From Pardosa pseudoannulata (lineage: Eukaryota; Arthropoda; Arachnida; Araneae; Lycosidae): a stretch of DNA of 64,000 nt. Positions 21,701 to 31,045 of the stretch are shown here, piece by piece; position 1 is the stretch's first letter, and the number at the start of each line of letters is the position of its first letter. Below the pieces are notes generated by a model that worked only from the letters and a program-made list of their open reading frames with translations, made no database searches and was not told where the DNA came from. The position numbers were made by a program, and so were the translations under genes. The DNA lies in contig CM063499.1 of NCBI GenBank assembly GCA_032207245.1, positions 38,272,624 to 38,336,623 of the forward strand, in the 5' to 3' direction.

Positions 21701-24700
21701 AGAGAATACTAAATATACATATTTAAGTGTAGATTAACATTTAATATTTATTAAGCACATTTAACCATATACAACTGAATTTCATACACTAATCTATTTA
21801 TGTGTATTTTGCAACAGTGAATTGACTTAGGTCAGATCTCAATTTATTGCCCAACCTAATTAGAGTGAATTCCAAATAAGCCTGAAATCCAATGGGAAAG
21901 CCAGAAAATTTTATTACGATGAAACAGGTAAAACCTGTTGTTCATAAAAGGTTGTTGATTTATGGACTTTCTTGACATAGAAGTATCTGAGAGTGTATAC
22001 AGGATCTAGCAAATATTAATGGTAATATATTTGCTGTAACTTGTATACATCCAATTCAGTTCGCATTCAACAAGGCTTTTGTTATAGATCTTCACCAAAG
22101 CAAGCTTTTGTTCCAAAATAAATTTCATACTGTTCCGTCTTGGAAAATTAATAGTTCTGTCTGTATTTCGGAAATTTAATCTTCTCTGTTAAAATCGCTC
22201 TGTATAAATGTCTGTTTTTCTCACAAATAAACATTTTTTTCTTTCGTTAGTATTTGTTTGTTTTGATACTAGACAGATTAGAAAGTGTTTGTAGACACAG
22301 TTTATAAAATTCGCTAACTGCATCATTAGTCTTTTTTCCGTACGGCAGATGTTCCTAATCGTTTAGTGCAGCGTAGTATACTTTTATGTTATTCTCTTTT
22401 TAAATTGTGTACAAAACCATTTGTTGAATTACTTTTCACTGTGGTGAATGTAACCAGCATTAAAAATTCCTTTTTCTTATTGTTCGCAGTTATTTGTTGA
22501 ATTACTATTTGACAAAAGCTTTTATTTATTTAGCTTTTACTGTTATCGTACGCATAAAAATCTAAACAAGTTTCTATTTAAAGAATTTAAAGAGAAAGCT
22601 AAATATACATATTTAAGTGTAGATTAGCACTTAGTAATTATTCAGTACATTTAACGATATACAACTGAATTCCATACACTGATCTATTCATGTTTATTTT
22701 ACAACAATGAATTCCCTTACGTCAAATCTCAATTTACTGTCATACATAATTAATCTAGATTTTAAATAAGCATCAAATCCAATGATAGAGGCTAGAAATT
22801 TTATTATGATAAAACAGGTTTAGGAAAGGTTGTTGATTTATTGACTTTCCTAGCATTTCAAATATCTGATCGAAGTATACATGATCTAGCAAATATTAAT
22901 GGTAATACATTTGCTGTAACTTCTATACATCCCATTCAATTCGCATTCAATGTGGGTTTTGTGATAGATCTTCACCAAAGAAGGCTTTTGTTTCAAAATA
23001 ACTTCCACAATGTTCCGTCTTGGAAAATTAATAGTTCCGTGTGTATTTCGGAAAATTAATCTTCTCTGTTAAAACTGCTCTATATAAATGTCTATTTTTC
23101 TCACAAATAAACATTTTTTCTTTTGTTAGTATTTGTTTGTTTGATACTAGACAGATTAGAAAGTGTTTGTAGACACAGTTTATAAAATTCGCCGACTGCA
23201 TCATTAGTCTTTTCTCCGTTCTCCAGATGTTCATAATCGTTTAATACAATATACTCTACTTATGTTATTCTCATTTTTATCGTTAATTATGTATGAAACC
23301 ATATGTTGAATTACTTTTCTCTGTAGGGAATGTAAGCAGCATTAAAAAAAAACCATTTTCTTATTGTTCGCAGTTAGTTGTTGAAGTAGTTTTCGGCAAA
23401 ACTTTTATTTTTTAAGCTTATTTCTATTATCGTACGCATAAGTATCTAAACCAGTTTCTGTTTAAGGAATTTAAGGAGAATACTAAATATACAAATTTAA
23501 TTATGGATTAAGATTTAGTTCTTATTCAGTACATTTAACCATATACAACTGAATTTCATACACTAATCTATTCTTGTTTATTTTCAATAATGAATTACTC
23601 ACGTTGGACCTCAATTTAGTTTCCTACCTAAATAAACTGGATTCTAAGTAAGCATGAAATCCAATAAGAGAGTACGAAAATTTTATTATGATAAAACAGG
23701 TTAAAACCTCTTGTTTAGGAAAGGTTGTTGATTTATTGACTTTCCTGGCATTTGAACTATCTCATTGTGGTATACAGATTCTAGAAAATACTAATGGCAA
23801 TATATTTGCTGAAACTCCTGTACATCCAATTCAGTTTGTATTCAACGTGGCTTTTGTGACAGATCTTCACCAAAGCAAGCTTTAATTCCAAAATAACTTT
23901 CCCACTGTTCTGTCCTGGAAAATTAATAGTTCCGTAATCTTCTCTCTTAAAAATGTTCTATATAAATATTTGTTTTTCTCACAAATAAATATATTTTTCT
24001 TTCGTTGGTATTTGGTGGTTTGATACTAGACAGAGATTAGAAAAGTATTTGCCGACACAATTGTGATTAAATTCGCCAACTGCCCCATTAGTCTTTTTCT
24101 CTACGGCAGATGTTTATAATCGTTTAGTGAAGTATAATCTACTTTTGTTTTATTCTCATTTTTACTGTTAAATTGTGTACGAAACCATAGGTTGAATTAC
24201 TTTTCTCTGTAGTGAATGTAACCAGCATTAAAAATACCTTTATCTTATTGTTCGCAGTTATTTGTTGAATTACCATTTGGCAAAATCTTTTATTTATTTA
24301 GCTTATTCTGTTATCGTAGGCATAAAAATCTAAACAAGTTTCTATTTAAGGAAATTAAAGACAATGCTAAACATACATACATATCTAAGTGTAGATTAAC
24401 ACATATGATTTATTCAGTACATTTAACCATATACTAGTGAATTTCATACAGTAATCTATTCATGTTTACTTTGAAACAGTGAATTCACTTACGTCAGATC
24501 TCAATTTACTGTCTAACCTAATTAGACGATTCGAAGTAAGCATAAAATCGAATGAGAGAGACCAAAAATTTTATTACGATAAAACAGGTAAAACCTCTTG
24601 TTTAGAAAAGGTTGTTGATTTATGGACTTTCCTGGCATTTCAAGTATCTGAGTGTATATAGAGGATCTAGCTAATATTAATGGAAATATAATTGCTGAAA

Positions 24701-25416
24701 CATGTGAACATCTAATTCAGTTAGTATTCAACGTAGCTTTTGTGATAGATCTTCGCCAAGACATGCCTTTGTTTCAAGATAACATCCGCAATGTTCCGCT
24801 TGGAAAATTAATAGTTCCATATGTATTTCGGAAAATTAATCTTCTCTCTTAAAAATGCTCTATATACGTGTTTGTTTTTCTTCACAAATAAATATATTTT
24901 CTTTCGTTAGTATTTTGATGTTTGATACTAGACAGAGATTAGAAAAGTATTTGCCGATGCAATTGTGTATTAAATTCGCCAACAGCACCATTGGTCTTTT
25001 TCTGTACGGCAGATGTTCACAATCGTTTAGAGAGGTATAGTTTACTTTTGTATTATTCTCATTTTTATTGTTAAACTGTGTACGACACCTTATGTTGAAT
25101 TACTTTTCTCTCTAGAGAATGTAACCAGCATTAAAAAGACATTTTTCTTATTAATCACAGTTATTTGTTGAAGTAGTATTCGACAAAAGCTTTTACTTAT
25201 AAAGCTTATTCTATTATCGTACGCATAAATATCTAAACCAGTTTCTATTTAAGAAATTTAAAGAAAATGCTAAGTATATATATTTAAGTGTAGATTAAGA
25301 CTTAGTATTTATTTAGTACAGTTAACGATATACAACTGAATTTCATACTCTAATTTATTCACGTTTATTTTGCAACAGGGAATTAACTAAAGTCAGATCT
25401 CAATTTACTGTCCTAC

Positions 25417-25650
25417 TGTAACACTATAAATCCAGCACAAACTATCTACATTTAAGAATTACGTTTAATTATTAATATATTTACACGTATTTACAAGTTT
25501 ACTTAACAATTAACATTATTGAGAATGCAGAGAGCAGGAGGCCCTCGCACGTTAACACACCACACACAACATAACGAACTCTCTAACAGTCTGTCCTTTA
25601 GGCTGAAAACAAAAGGGTGCGCGCGCAGATGGCCGTTGCGCGCTGCTACA
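25417..25650 (-). repeat. 3' LTR of the Gypsy-like element
   Basis: 234 bp, on the plus strand from TGTAACACTATAAATCC to GCGCGCTGCTACA. It is nearly identical to 30812-31045. The differences are two substitutions in the AT-rich part (about 25480-25500) and small changes around CTTTAGGCTGAAAACA. The minus-strand start TGTAGCAGCG and end GTGTTACA fit TG...CA rules. Confidence 0.96.
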
Positions 25651-25665
25651 CTCTTCCCCTCAACC
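25651..25665 (-). other. Polypurine tract
   Basis: On the minus strand GGTTGAGGGGAAGAG lies immediately before the 3' LTR. It is the expected primer for plus-strand DNA synthesis. Confidence 0.85.
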
Positions 25666-25679
25666 ATCGACTAATGTCC

Positions 25680-26186
25680 TCATGTCGATGGGTGCAGTCT
25701 AGGAGATCTTCTGACTGGGGTAGAGTCTGGCTGTTGCTCACTTTCTGCAACTGGTCGACCTCTTCTTTTCAGGGGCAACATTGGGTTGCTCTGCCCTTGC
25801 CCTCTATAAGGTTGGAGGCATGATGAATGGTATTTACCTATGGGAGTAAAAGGATTATTTTGGGCAGCAATCAAATAAGATGTAGGAGATTGTACTTTAT
25901 AAATAACATATGGGCCATCGCGTCGTGGCATAAATTTAGCTGTTCTTTCGGATTTGGTTTGACTTTTGGGGTGGAGAGTTACCCACACTTTATCACCTGT
26001 TTTGAATTGAGGCGTTTTTCTGATATGTTTATCAGCATAAAATTTATTTTTATCCTGTTTCAGTTCTATATCAGACTTCAACTGATTCATATAATTTGCC
26101 AAACGTTTCAAATAGGGCGTTATCTCAGGCACGAAGTTGTCATTTGAGATAATAGCTCGAAGGTCGCGAGTAACATCGTCTGTTGT
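25680..26186 (-). pseudogene. Gypsy-like pol, integrase C-terminal segment beyond the TGA
   Basis: The frame is the same as the main pol ORF and continues after its TGA at 26189-26187 through TTDDVTRDLRAIISNDNF to a stop at 25680. It contains RDGPYVIYKV, the GPY/F module near the C-terminus of Gypsy integrases, and basic tail motifs KRRGRP and RRSPRL, which could contact DNA or chromatin. About 168 codons. An ORF starting at Met 26132 is probably not used on its own. This is the C-terminal part of integrase cut off by a nonsense mutation. Confidence 0.88.
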
Positions 26187-28781
26187 TCAGAGCTCTCTTC
26201 CGAACATAAGAAATGCTGCTGTTTCACCTGTTGTGTAGCATCTTGCTGTGTTCAGGGCAAAACGTATGGTTGGGAGTTTCTCACTCCAAATAGTGTGGTT
26301 ACCTTTGACAAGGATTGCCAATCTTGGTTTTAAGTCTCGGTTCTTCCTCTCCACCGGGTTTGCCCGTGGGTGATATACCGGGGTTAACACCTGATCTATA
26401 TTAAGAAGATAACAAACTTGCTGCATCACTGAACTAACAAACTGACTTCCATTGTCACTTATTATTCTTCTTGGGAATCCATAACGTAAATAAACTTCTT
26501 CTATCAGGGTGATAGCACATTCCCTAGCTGTAGCATGTTCTAATGCGAAAAGTTCAGTCCATCTAGTAGCGCAGTCTTCTACTATAAATATCCATTTTTT
26601 ACCATCAGGACTCTTGGGTAATGGTCCAAATAAGTCAATTGAAATTGATTCAAAACGTTGGTTATATACAGGTGTTTGTAGCAAACCTGAAGGTTTCTGA
26701 TTACTAGCTTTAAATCGGCAACAATCTTCACAATTCTTTATGTACTCTGTAATGTATCTACGCATGCCAGTCCAGTAGTACCGCTTCGCTATCTTACTAA
26801 GTGTTCCTTCTACACCATAATGTCCCGCCATTGGGGCATCATGATATTCTTTCAGTATTCTTTCACATTCATGCTTTGGCACTACTAACTGGGCTTCTTC
26901 TGTCTCTGCTTCTGGTGAATATCGGTATAAGACTCCTTGATTCAACAAATATCCCCGATTTAGCCAATTTGTAAAATTTTCATCTTTAGCAGGACTCTCA
27001 AATGATTCAATGATCTTTTTAAGGTCTGCGTCCTTAAGTTGTTCTTCTCGTAATTCTCTGGGACTTCGTGTTGGCATATCAATGGCAATTTTGCAGAATT
27101 GGCAATATTCTTCAGCGTGTTGGCAGAAAGGTCTTGACAAGAGATCTGCCACAACGTTGGCTCTTCCAGGTATGTATTCCATCTTTGGGGCAAACGACTG
27201 GACTTGCAAAGCCCAACGAGCAAGTCTTCCAGTTGGAGATTTTAAACTCATTAGCCAACGAAGAGGTTGATGATCTGATGTCACTGTTATATCTTGTCCC
27301 TCGATGTATCCCCGAAATTTATTTAGGCCCCAAACCACTGCCAACGCTTCTCGTTCTGTGGTTGTATAGTTCCGTTCTGCATCGTTTAATAGTCTGCTCG
27401 CATATTCAATAGGGTGTTCCTCAGCTCCCTCACCTTGCAACAGCACTGCTCCAAGAGCGTAGTTGCTAGCATCGGTTCGCAAGATGTATGGCTTATTTGG
27501 GTCATTTTGTCGTAGAACAGGAGGACTAATTAGATGATGTTTTAGGGTTTTAAATGCGTTTTCCTCTTCTTTTCCCCATTTCCAAGGGATATTTTTCTTC
27601 GTGAGATTACTTAAGGGCCTTGCTATGTCAGAAAAGTTCGGTACAAATCTTCTATACCACGAGCAAGTTTGCAAAAAGGATTGGACTTGCTTTAAATTCC
27701 TGGGAGATGGTAAATTTTGAATGGCGGCAACCTTATCTGGGTCAACTTCAAGACCAGAATTTGTAATGTAGTGTCCCAAGTATTTCACTCGGTTACAGGC
27801 GAAATTACACTTCTCTCTGTTAGCATGTAATTTAAACTCACGCAATTTTGATAATACTTTTCCTAAATCATCAATATGCTTCTCGAAAGTTTCAGATAAA
27901 ATTATTATGTCATCTAAGTACGACAGAACCAAAACATCATTCAGGGAGTTTCTGAAGTTATCGATTAGTCTTTGAAATGTCGCCGGAGCATTTTTAAGCC
28001 CAAAAGGCATGCGGCAATATCTGTAAGTACCAAAAGGGCACACGAAAGCTGTTTTATCTCGATCAGTGGGATTTACCTCGATTTGGTGATATCCGGATCT
28101 TAAATCTATCGTTGACATGTAAGGAGTGTGTTTAGCTTCATGGAGCAAATCATCCATTCTAGGCAAAGGGTATTTATCCGTTTTTATAGTGGAATTCAAC
28201 TTTCTGTAGTCCACACAAAGGCGAAATTGACCATTAGGTTTTGGAACTAGCACCACTGGTGAGGCATACGGTGACTCACATTCTTCAATTGTGCCATTGG
28301 CCAAAAGATTCTCTAACTCTTTCTTAAGAATGTCCTTCTTTAATGGAGACATGCGATATGGTGGCATAGCTACAGGGAGATTATTACCAGTGTCTATATA
28401 ATGTTTAATTCTAGGTGTAGGCTCTTCCCCTGGCTGAAAGATATCCGTAAACATTTCTAACAGTTTACATAATTGTAACCTTTCCTCGGCAGATAAGTGA
28501 CTGCCTTCAGTTTCTTTCAAAACGCAAATGTTCAGCTCAGGAGACACAATAATTTTATCGGATGATATAGTGCTAATGTTTTGCGAATTACCTGAGGATT
28601 CGAAAGAGTTTTTATGTGACACACAAGCTGGTATAAATGTATCTTTCTCAAAATAGAATTTTTTTCCTAGGATTACTGTTGAAATACCATTTTCTGTTCT
28701 GAGTATCCAAGCTAACACCAGCTTTGGATAAAAAATCAGTACCAAGGAGAGTTCGATTGTCCTTAGCTGTAGGTAATACAA
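26187..28781 (-). CDS. Gypsy-like pol: reverse transcriptase, RNase H, integrase core
   Basis: 864 codons. The first 40 or so residues lie in the overlap with gag-pro and are probably not native pol; homology-like sequence starts around GKKFYFEKD. RT spans about 120-340: STIDLRSGYHQI holds the first catalytic Asp (226), FGLKNAPATFQRLID is motif B, and YLDD (288-291) is the catalytic core. RNase H spans about 430-545 with TDAS (D437), TTEREAL (E478) and TSDHQ (D503). Integrase has the HHCC zinc site (H647, H654, C684, C687) and D716, D776, E811, the D-D35-E spacing. The frame stops at TGA 26189-26187 but resumes in frame beyond it. All catalytic residues are present. Confidence 0.95.
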   Translation of the reverse strand: MYYLQLRTIELSLVLIFYPKLVLAWILRTENGISTVILGKKFYFEKDTFIPACVSHKNSFESSGNSQNISTISSDKIIVSPELNICVLKETEGSHLSAEERLQLCKLLEMFTDIFQPGEEPTPRIKHYIDTGNNLPVAMPPYRMSPLKKDILKKELENLLANGTIEECESPYASPVVLVPKPNGQFRLCVDYRKLNSTIKTDKYPLPRMDDLLHEAKHTPYMSTIDLRSGYHQIEVNPTDRDKTAFVCPFGTYRYCRMPFGLKNAPATFQRLIDNFRNSLNDVLVLSYLDDIIILSETFEKHIDDLGKVLSKLREFKLHANREKCNFACNRVKYLGHYITNSGLEVDPDKVAAIQNLPSPRNLKQVQSFLQTCSWYRRFVPNFSDIARPLSNLTKKNIPWKWGKEEENAFKTLKHHLISPPVLRQNDPNKPYILRTDASNYALGAVLLQGEGAEEHPIEYASRLLNDAERNYTTTEREALAVVWGLNKFRGYIEGQDITVTSDHQPLRWLMSLKSPTGRLARWALQVQSFAPKMEYIPGRANVVADLLSRPFCQHAEEYCQFCKIAIDMPTRSPRELREEQLKDADLKKIIESFESPAKDENFTNWLNRGYLLNQGVLYRYSPEAETEEAQLVVPKHECERILKEYHDAPMAGHYGVEGTLSKIAKRYYWTGMRRYITEYIKNCEDCCRFKASNQKPSGLLQTPVYNQRFESISIDLFGPLPKSPDGKKWIFIVEDCATRWTELFALEHATARECAITLIEEVYLRYGFPRRIISDNGSQFVSSVMQQVCYLLNIDQVLTPVYHPRANPVERKNRDLKPRLAILVKGNHTIWSEKLPTIRFALNTARCYTTGETAAFLMFGREL

Positions 28782-30120
28782 ATAGTGTAGTAGGAATTCT
28801 TTTCCCTAACAATTCAATGTCTATTTCGGTATTATAAACTTCAGAGAATTTCGGCACTCCGTCCGCGAGTGTTATATTTAAATTCACTTTACGAAAAATT
28901 ACCCCTTGTTCTCGGAGGAGGTTATACAGGGTTTCTCCAGCAACAGTGTGGCTGGATCCAGTGTCGGCACATGCTAAACCCCACATACCATTTATTTTAA
29001 TCTTCATTAACATTGCCTTGGGTTCCTGTATCGCACACGTTTGAAATTTCAAGCAACTAACCTGGGCGGAATCAACTTTAATGTTTGGGGAACACGTAGG
29101 GCATTTTGCCTTTATGAAACCAGGTTTCCCACAGCCATAGCAGCTAATAGGTCTTTCGTTAATTTTATTAACAGTTCTATTCGTTGAGTATTTATAATTA
29201 ACACTATTCTTAAAATTTCTTAAATTGTTACTCGGCTTAGAATTTTCCATTCTATGTTGTTCATGGTTCGTGTTTCTACCTTTTAAGTTTCTACTTTCTT
29301 CATAAGCATCTAGCTTATCAACTAAAGCAACTGGATCGCTCAATTCACTCCAGTGATCTAAAAAATGATCTTTGTAATCCGGAGGACACTTCTTTTTGAT
29401 TTGATCAGAAATTATTAGATCTTTTAACTGATCAAATGTAGTGATATTAAGCTCACTGAGCCAACCTTCAAAAAATTTTCTCAAATCATAGAAATAATCT
29501 CTCCACGTGGAGTCTGGATTTTTTCTGTGTTGGACGAAAAATTGTCGGAATTTCTCTGCACTCATCTTAAATCGACGTAATAAAATTTTTTTTATTTCCC
29601 CATATTCCGGTGGTTTATCCGGAGAATCCGATTCTATAGCAATTAATTTTGAAATTTCAATAGGTAAAAGCCCGATCAGATATACCACCCATTTTGATTC
29701 TGGTATTTTCAAAAATGACAGTTGTCTCTCGAAAAGGTTTAAAAACGTACTAATGTCATCTACCTTCGGGTCAAACTGAGGGATTAACCCTTTAATTTCA
29801 AATTTAGATACATCCGTATCACTATCGGTAAGAACGGTTCCTGTTTTCGAAGCATGATTTAAATTTTGTAACTTTAGTTTCTCTAATTCAAATTCCATTT
29901 GCCGTCTTTCGGTTTCTGCTTCCTTTTCTTTTACTTCGGATTCTTTTCTGGTGCTAATGATTGTATCCAACAATGTTTTTGTGAATTCTTCGTCATATGA
30001 AGTACATCCGGTTATAACATCTTTAATTTTTATTACTGTGGCGTCGGGTTCCAACTCGATGTCTAATTCTGCGGCCAAAACCAAAAGGTCGCATTTTTTA
30101 CCTCTAGCAAGATATGCCAT
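28648..30120 (-). CDS. Gypsy-like gag-protease
   Basis: The open frame begins at Met 30165, but I prefer the Met at 30120 (MAYLARGKKCDLLVLA), which starts the part resembling Gypsy Gag N-termini. In numbering from 30165: a charged helical, coiled-coil-like region at 70-100, a retrotransposon Gag core at about 125-285 (FDPKVDDISTFLNLFERQL, WRDYFYDLRKFFEGW), one zinc knuckle at 342-355 and an aspartic protease with DTGSS (401-405) and LLGTDFL (473-479). In the knuckle CYGCGKPGFIKAKC the histidine expected after PG is Phe. The frame ends at TGA 28648 in a run of seven A's, where pol continues in the +1 frame. Confidence 0.93.
   Translation of the reverse strand: MAYLARGKKCDLLVLAAELDIELEPDATVIKIKDVITGCTSYDEEFTKTLLDTIISTRKESEVKEKEAETERRQMEFELEKLKLQNLNHASKTGTVLTDSDTDVSKFEIKGLIPQFDPKVDDISTFLNLFERQLSFLKIPESKWVVYLIGLLPIEISKLIAIESDSPDKPPEYGEIKKILLRRFKMSAEKFRQFFVQHRKNPDSTWRDYFYDLRKFFEGWLSELNITTFDQLKDLIISDQIKKKCPPDYKDHFLDHWSELSDPVALVDKLDAYEESRNLKGRNTNHEQHRMENSKPSNNLRNFKNSVNYKYSTNRTVNKINERPISCYGCGKPGFIKAKCPTCSPNIKVDSAQVSCLKFQTCAIQEPKAMLMKIKINGMWGLACADTGSSHTVAGETLYNLLREQGVIFRKVNLNITLADGVPKFSEVYNTEIDIELLGKRIPTTLFVLPTAKDNRTLLGTDFLSKAGVSLDTQNRKWYFNSNPRKKILF
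28655..28668 (-). other. gag-pro / pol frame transition at an A7 run
   Basis: On the minus strand AGGAAAAAAATTC is read in the gag-pro frame until TGA a few codons later, whereas the RT frame is +1 relative to it. Gypsy elements often shift between gag and protease; a shift after protease is less common. So a one-base gain in the A run is the simplest explanation, with programmed shifting as an alternative. Confidence 0.6.
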
Positions 30121-30790
30121 TTTTATTCTTTTCAGGCAAAACTTAAAATTAATGGTAAAACTCAATTACTGCGAGAATGGCTCATTAGAATGACATAATA
30201 TGCATACATCTGATTAATCAACTAAACTATATTATTCCGATTTGAAACCGGAAGTATCAATAAATTTGAAGGAATAAAATAATACTTCTTAATTATACAA
30301 ATATTTCAGATACATAATATTTCTATTAAAAAGAATCATCGATGGAAAATTAAATAATAAGCAACACAAAAAAAGAACATTAACTTGAGCAATATCTTTT
30401 GTTATTAATACAAAAATCCAAATTAAATTGAACTTGCACCAATATTCAACACTGAAATATTAACTATCTTCATGAATTATTAATCAAAACAATTGAAATT
30501 AACAATATCCATAAGTCCTAATAATAAAAATGTTAAGAAAAATAAAATTCAAAACTTGGACCGAAACACAAACTATTCAAATTTCAATCTTCAGGCACTA
30601 AAGGAACTGGCATGCGGTATTTAAATTTGATCTGGATGATCATAATAAAACAAAACGAATTCAGGGTGAATTCAAATCAGAAACTCTTCTTCATTTGTCA
30701 GGATGACAAAATTAATAAAGTTCCTTGAGTGCTTGTCAAAAAGAAAAGAAATCACTTATCTGTAGTCATGTCTTCGGCTTCGTGTTTCGA
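30121..30790 (-). other. Gypsy-like 5' leader
   Basis: About 670 bp of AT-rich untranslated leader between the primer-binding site and the gag start, without a long ORF. Confidence 0.7.
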
Positions 30791-30808
30791 GCCACGGGTT
30801 GGGCGCCA
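30791..30808 (-). other. Primer-binding site, tRNA-Lys-like
   Basis: Three bases after the 5' LTR the minus strand reads TGGCGCCCAACCCGTGGC, complementary to a tRNA 3' end of GGGCGCCA type as found in tRNA-Lys. The similarity to a tRNA seems to extend further: the plus strand reads CGTGTTTCGAGCCACG just upstream, like a T-arm stem-loop. Confidence 0.82.
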
Positions 30809-30811
30809 ATC

Positions 30812-31045
30812 TGTAACACTATAAATCCAGCACAAACTATCTACATTTAAGAATTACGTTTAATTATTAAAATATTTACACATATTTACAAGTTTACTTA
30901 ACAATTAACATTATTGAGAATGCAGAGAGCAGGAGGCCCTCGCACGTTAACACACCACACACAACATAACGAACTCTCTAACAGTCTGTCCTTTTTGGCT
31001 GAAACAAAAGGGTGCGCGCGCAGATGGCCGTTGCGCGCTGCTACA
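30812..31045 (-). repeat. 5' LTR of the Gypsy-like element
   Basis: 234 bp, partner of 25417-25650. It would carry the promoter for minus-strand transcription; no clear TATA box was assigned. A GC-rich segment GGGTGCGCGCGCAGATGGCC lies near the LTR start on that strand. Confidence 0.96.

Larger units (their letters stand above)
25417..31045 (-). mobile_element. Near-intact Gypsy-like LTR retrotransposon
   Basis: A 5629-bp element with two 234-bp LTRs differing at only about five positions, and CTAC duplicated at 25413-25416 and 31046-31049. The order on the minus strand is 5' LTR, primer-binding site, gag-protease, RT, RNase H, integrase, polypurine tract, 3' LTR. RT before integrase identifies the Gypsy (Ty3) order. 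No envelope frame exists, so it is a retrotransposon and not a virus. It sits inside an 890-bp satellite unit, whose empty site is readable in neighbouring units. Two lesions, a frameshift near 28660 and a TGA at 26187-26189, make this copy probably non-functional by itself. The few LTR differences indicate a fairly recent insertion. Confidence 0.96.
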
